From assembly GCF_009931615.1 (NCBI RefSeq), contig NZ_CP046620.1:2247501-2311500 (forward strand): 64,000 bases of DNA, read 5' to 3'. This DNA is from Algicella marina. Lineage in GTDB: Bacteria > Pseudomonadota > Alphaproteobacteria > Rhodobacterales > Rhodobacteraceae. The number at the start of each line of letters is the position of its first letter. The first letter of the stretch is position 1. Below the pieces are notes generated by a model. That model ran no database searches. It was not told the origin of the DNA and was given only the letters and a program-made list of their open reading frames with translations. The translations under genes were made by a program, and so were the position numbers. Of the stretch, positions 61,995-64,000 are shown piece after piece.

Positions 61995-63488
61995 ATGTTT
62001 GAGACACTATCCGAACGCCTCGGCGGCGTCCTCGACAAGCTCACCCGGCAGGGCGCGCTGTCAGAGGCGGATGTCTCGACCGCACTGCGCGAGGTCCGCG
62101 TCGCGCTGCTTGAAGCCGACGTCTCGCTGCCTGTCGCCCGCGATTTCGTGAAGGCGGTGCAGGAAAAGGCCACAGGCCAGAACGTCACCAAATCCGTCAC
62201 CCCCGGCCAGCAGGTCGTCAAGATCGTCCACGACGAACTTGTCCACGTGCTGGCAGGCGACACGAAGGACATCGGCGCCCTGAAGGTGGACAGCCCCCCG
62301 GCTCCGATCCTGATGGTCGGCCTTCAGGGCGGCGGCAAGACCACAACCACCGCCAAGCTGGCCAAACACCTCACCGAGAAACAGGGCAAGCGCGTCCTGA
62401 TGGCCAGCCTCGACACCTCGCGTCCCGCCGCGATGGAACAGCTCGAAACGCTGGGTCGCCAGATCAACGTCGACACCCTGCCGATCGTCAAGGGTCAGAG
62501 CCCCGTCGATATCGCCAAACGCGCCAAGCAGCAGGCAACACTCGGCGGCTACGACGTCTTCATGCTCGACACCGCCGGCCGCCTCTCCATCGACGATGCG
62601 CTGATGGCCGAGGTCGCGGCTGTACGTGACGTTGCCAAGCCTCACGAAACCCTGCTCGTGGTCGACGGTCTCACCGGGCAGGACGCGGTGAACACCGCCG
62701 AGAATTTCGACAGCCGCATCGGCATCACCGGCGTCGTCCTCACACGGATGGATGGCGACGGCCGCGGCGGCGCCGCCCTGTCCATGCGTGCCGTCACCGG
62801 CCAGCCGATCAAGTTCGTCGGCCTCGGCGAAAAGATGGACGCGCTCGAACCCTTCCACGCCGAGCGCGTGGCAGGCCGCATCCTCGGCATGGGCGATATC
62901 GTCGCCCTCGTCGAGAAGGCGCAGGAAACCATCGAGGCCGAACAGGCCGAGCGCATGATGAAGCGCTTCCAGAAAGGTCAGTTCAATATGAACGACCTTC
63001 GCAACCAGCTTGAACAGATGATCAAGATGGGTGGCATGCAGGGCATGATGGGCATGATGCCCGGCATGGGCAAGATGGCCAAGCAGATCGAGGATGCGGG
63101 CTTCGACGACAAGATCCTGAAACGCCAGATCGCGCTCATCCAGTCGATGACCAAGAAGGAACGCGCCAATCCCGCAATCCTTCAGGCGAGCCGCAAGAAG
63201 CGTATCGCCAGGGGCGCGGGGCTGGAAGTGTCGGAACTGAACAAGCTCCTGAAAATGCATCGCCAGATGGCCGACATGATGAAAAAGATGGGCAAGATGG
63301 GCAAGAAGGGCCTTATGCGCCAGCTTGGCGGCATGTTCGGCAAGGGTGGAATGCCCGGAATGCCCCCCGGCGGGATGCCGGATATGGCCAACGCGCCAGC
63401 AGAGGCCCAGCTTCCGCCGGGCTTCCCAGGTCTCGGGGGTGGCGGCCAGTTGCCGCCCGGTCTCTCCGGTTTCGGGAAAAAGAAATGA
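61995..63488 (+). CDS. ffh: signal recognition particle protein Ffh
   Basis: The SRP GTPase that guides membrane proteins to the translocon. 497 residues: N domain, then G domain with P-loop GLQGGGKTTTTAKLAKHL (about 109-126), MLDTAGR, TRMDGDGRGG; then the Met-rich M domain (RFQKGQFNMNDL; MGGMQGMMGMMPGMGKM). The C-terminus is a Gly/Pro/Met-rich tail, longer than in E. coli. GAAGGGG precedes the ATG. Stop overlaps the next ATG (ATGA). Confidence 0.97.
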   Translation: MFETLSERLGGVLDKLTRQGALSEADVSTALREVRVALLEADVSLPVARDFVKAVQEKATGQNVTKSVTPGQQVVKIVHDELVHVLAGDTKDIGALKVDSPPAPILMVGLQGGGKTTTTAKLAKHLTEKQGKRVLMASLDTSRPAAMEQLETLGRQINVDTLPIVKGQSPVDIAKRAKQQATLGGYDVFMLDTAGRLSIDDALMAEVAAVRDVAKPHETLLVVDGLTGQDAVNTAENFDSRIGITGVVLTRMDGDGRGGAALSMRAVTGQPIKFVGLGEKMDALEPFHAERVAGRILGMGDIVALVEKAQETIEAEQAERMMKRFQKGQFNMNDLRNQLEQMIKMGGMQGMMGMMPGMGKMAKQIEDAGFDDKILKRQIALIQSMTKKERANPAILQASRKKRIARGAGLEVSELNKLLKMHRQMADMMKKMGKMGKKGLMRQLGGMFGKGGMPGMPPGGMPDMANAPAEAQLPPGFPGLGGGGQLPPGLSGFGKKK

Positions 63489-63901
63489 CCCGCGTCCTCG
63501 TCCTCATCTTCGCGCTTGCCGCGCCCGCAGCCGCTCAGCCCGTAGCCCCCTGGGTGCAGTCTCTCTGCGAGTCCGAGTTCAGCAACCTGATCGAGCGCAA
63601 AGACTGCCTGAAACGCGAGCAGGCCGCCCTTTCGGCCATCTCGGCCATCGAGGATCTCTACGGCGACGATGGTCGCACCCTGCTCGAAAGTTGCACCCCG
63701 GCCGGCGCGCCATCCTTCGCAGCCACGGCACAATGTGCCGAGGCCCGAATTCAGGCCGCCGTCGATGAGGGGGAGGCCGCACCGCTGGGCGACGCCGCCC
63801 TGCTCGACAGCTTCAAGTCGCGGCCCACGGATGGGCCGGCCAACACCAGTGCCTTCGGCAAATCCATCGGCCTGCCCCAACTTCAGGGTGAGAAGCCATG
63901 A
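63485..63901 (+). CDS. small secreted protein of unknown function
   Basis: A 138-residue protein with a signal peptide (MTRVLVLIFALAAPAAAQP, cleaved near residue 18). The mature part has four cysteines (LCESEF, DCLKRE, SCTPAG, QCAEAR), suggesting two disulphides in the periplasm, and no domain I know. Coupled to ffh by ATGA and to the next gene by ATGA. Function unknown. Confidence 0.75.
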   Translation: MTRVLVLIFALAAPAAAQPVAPWVQSLCESEFSNLIERKDCLKREQAALSAISAIEDLYGDDGRTLLESCTPAGAPSFAATAQCAEARIQAAVDEGEAAPLGDAALLDSFKSRPTDGPANTSAFGKSIGLPQLQGEKP

Positions 63902-64000
63902 TGGATTGGGCCTGGGGTTTCGCGGGTGGATTGCTGATCGGTGGCGCAGCCGCCCTGTTCCTGCTGGTCAACGGCCGGATCATGGGCGCCAGCGGCCTGC
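63898..64000 (+). CDS. YeeE/YedE family (sulfur-transport-like) membrane protein, N-terminal part
   Basis: The right edge truncates this gene after about 34 codons. The translation MMDWAWGFAGGLLIGGAAALFLLVNGRIMGASGL shows one hydrophobic helix and the NGRIMGASG motif typical of the YeeE/YedE family, some members of which import thiosulfate. The ATG overlaps the previous stop (ATGA). Only the first helix is visible, so the call is tentative. Confidence 0.65.
   Translation, partial: MMDWAWGFAGGLLIGGAAALFLLVNGRIMGASGL

Noticed and set aside
1-64000. Mobile elements, prophage, CRISPR
   Set aside because: No transposase, integrase, phage structural gene or regular repeat-spacer array was seen on either strand.

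Overview
The window is about 64 kb of GC-rich DNA, almost entirely coding, from an alphaproteobacterium, most likely Rhodobacterales (roseobacter/Rhodobacter group). The pointers are a DUF1489 gene, the short HisG/HisZ pair, a short-form class II ribonucleotide reductase, CobN-type cobalt chelation, xdhABC, many GTG/TTG starts and pervasive 1-4 nt gene overlaps (TGATG, ATGA, GTGA, TTGA). I saw no rRNA, tRNA, insertion sequence, prophage or CRISPR array. The taxonomic call is inference from gene content.

Layout. 1-14.6 kb holds housekeeping and small functions: the 5' end of the B12-dependent ribonucleotide reductase nrdJ, a divergent qorB/HxlR redox pair, the operon hisS-hisZ-hisG-panC-like, a SleB-type lipoprotein, a flavin reductase, slyX, and dnaE. 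14.9-24.6 kb is a purine catabolism unit, xdhA-xdhB-xdhC followed by a four-gene BMP-type ABC importer, closed by a strong terminator. 24.7-27.7 kb has a histone-H1-like HhH protein, a TetA-like MFS exporter and an aldo/keto reductase.

27.6-53.6 kb is a cobalamin island in four transcription units. (1) An approximately 11-gene leftward operon hupE-cobW-GNAT-cobN-orf-GFA-cobO-yrhK-HAD-MPE-cobQ starts behind a cobalamin riboswitch (39.06-39.27 kb) and has an internal hairpin terminator after hupE. (2) cbiD-cobK lies upstream on the same strand. (3) cobA-cobB runs divergently from cbiD. (4) A second leftward operon runs DUF6732-cbiX-cobH(fusion)-cobL-cobI-cbiG/cobJ(fusion)-GFA-orf-cobM. The enzyme set is a hybrid. 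It pairs CobN, CobK and CobL with CbiD, CbiG and a His-rich CbiX, and no CobF, CobG or CobZ is visible in the window. Between units 3 and 4 sits a two-gene pair, a Hint-domain protein and a HlyC-like lysine acyltransferase.

54-64 kb holds an orphan GAF/HisKA_2 kinase, a cobalt-type nitrile hydratase operon (alpha, beta, activator), glutaryl-CoA dehydrogenase, an EamA transporter, TrhO, a TetR/AhpD-like pair with two operators, ffh, a small secreted protein and the start of a YeeE/YedE-family gene.

A theme of the window is cobalt supply and use: a B12-regulated HupE-type permease, CobW, CbiX and CobN for handling and insertion, B12 synthesis, a B12-dependent ribonucleotide reductase, and a non-corrin cobalt nitrile hydratase.
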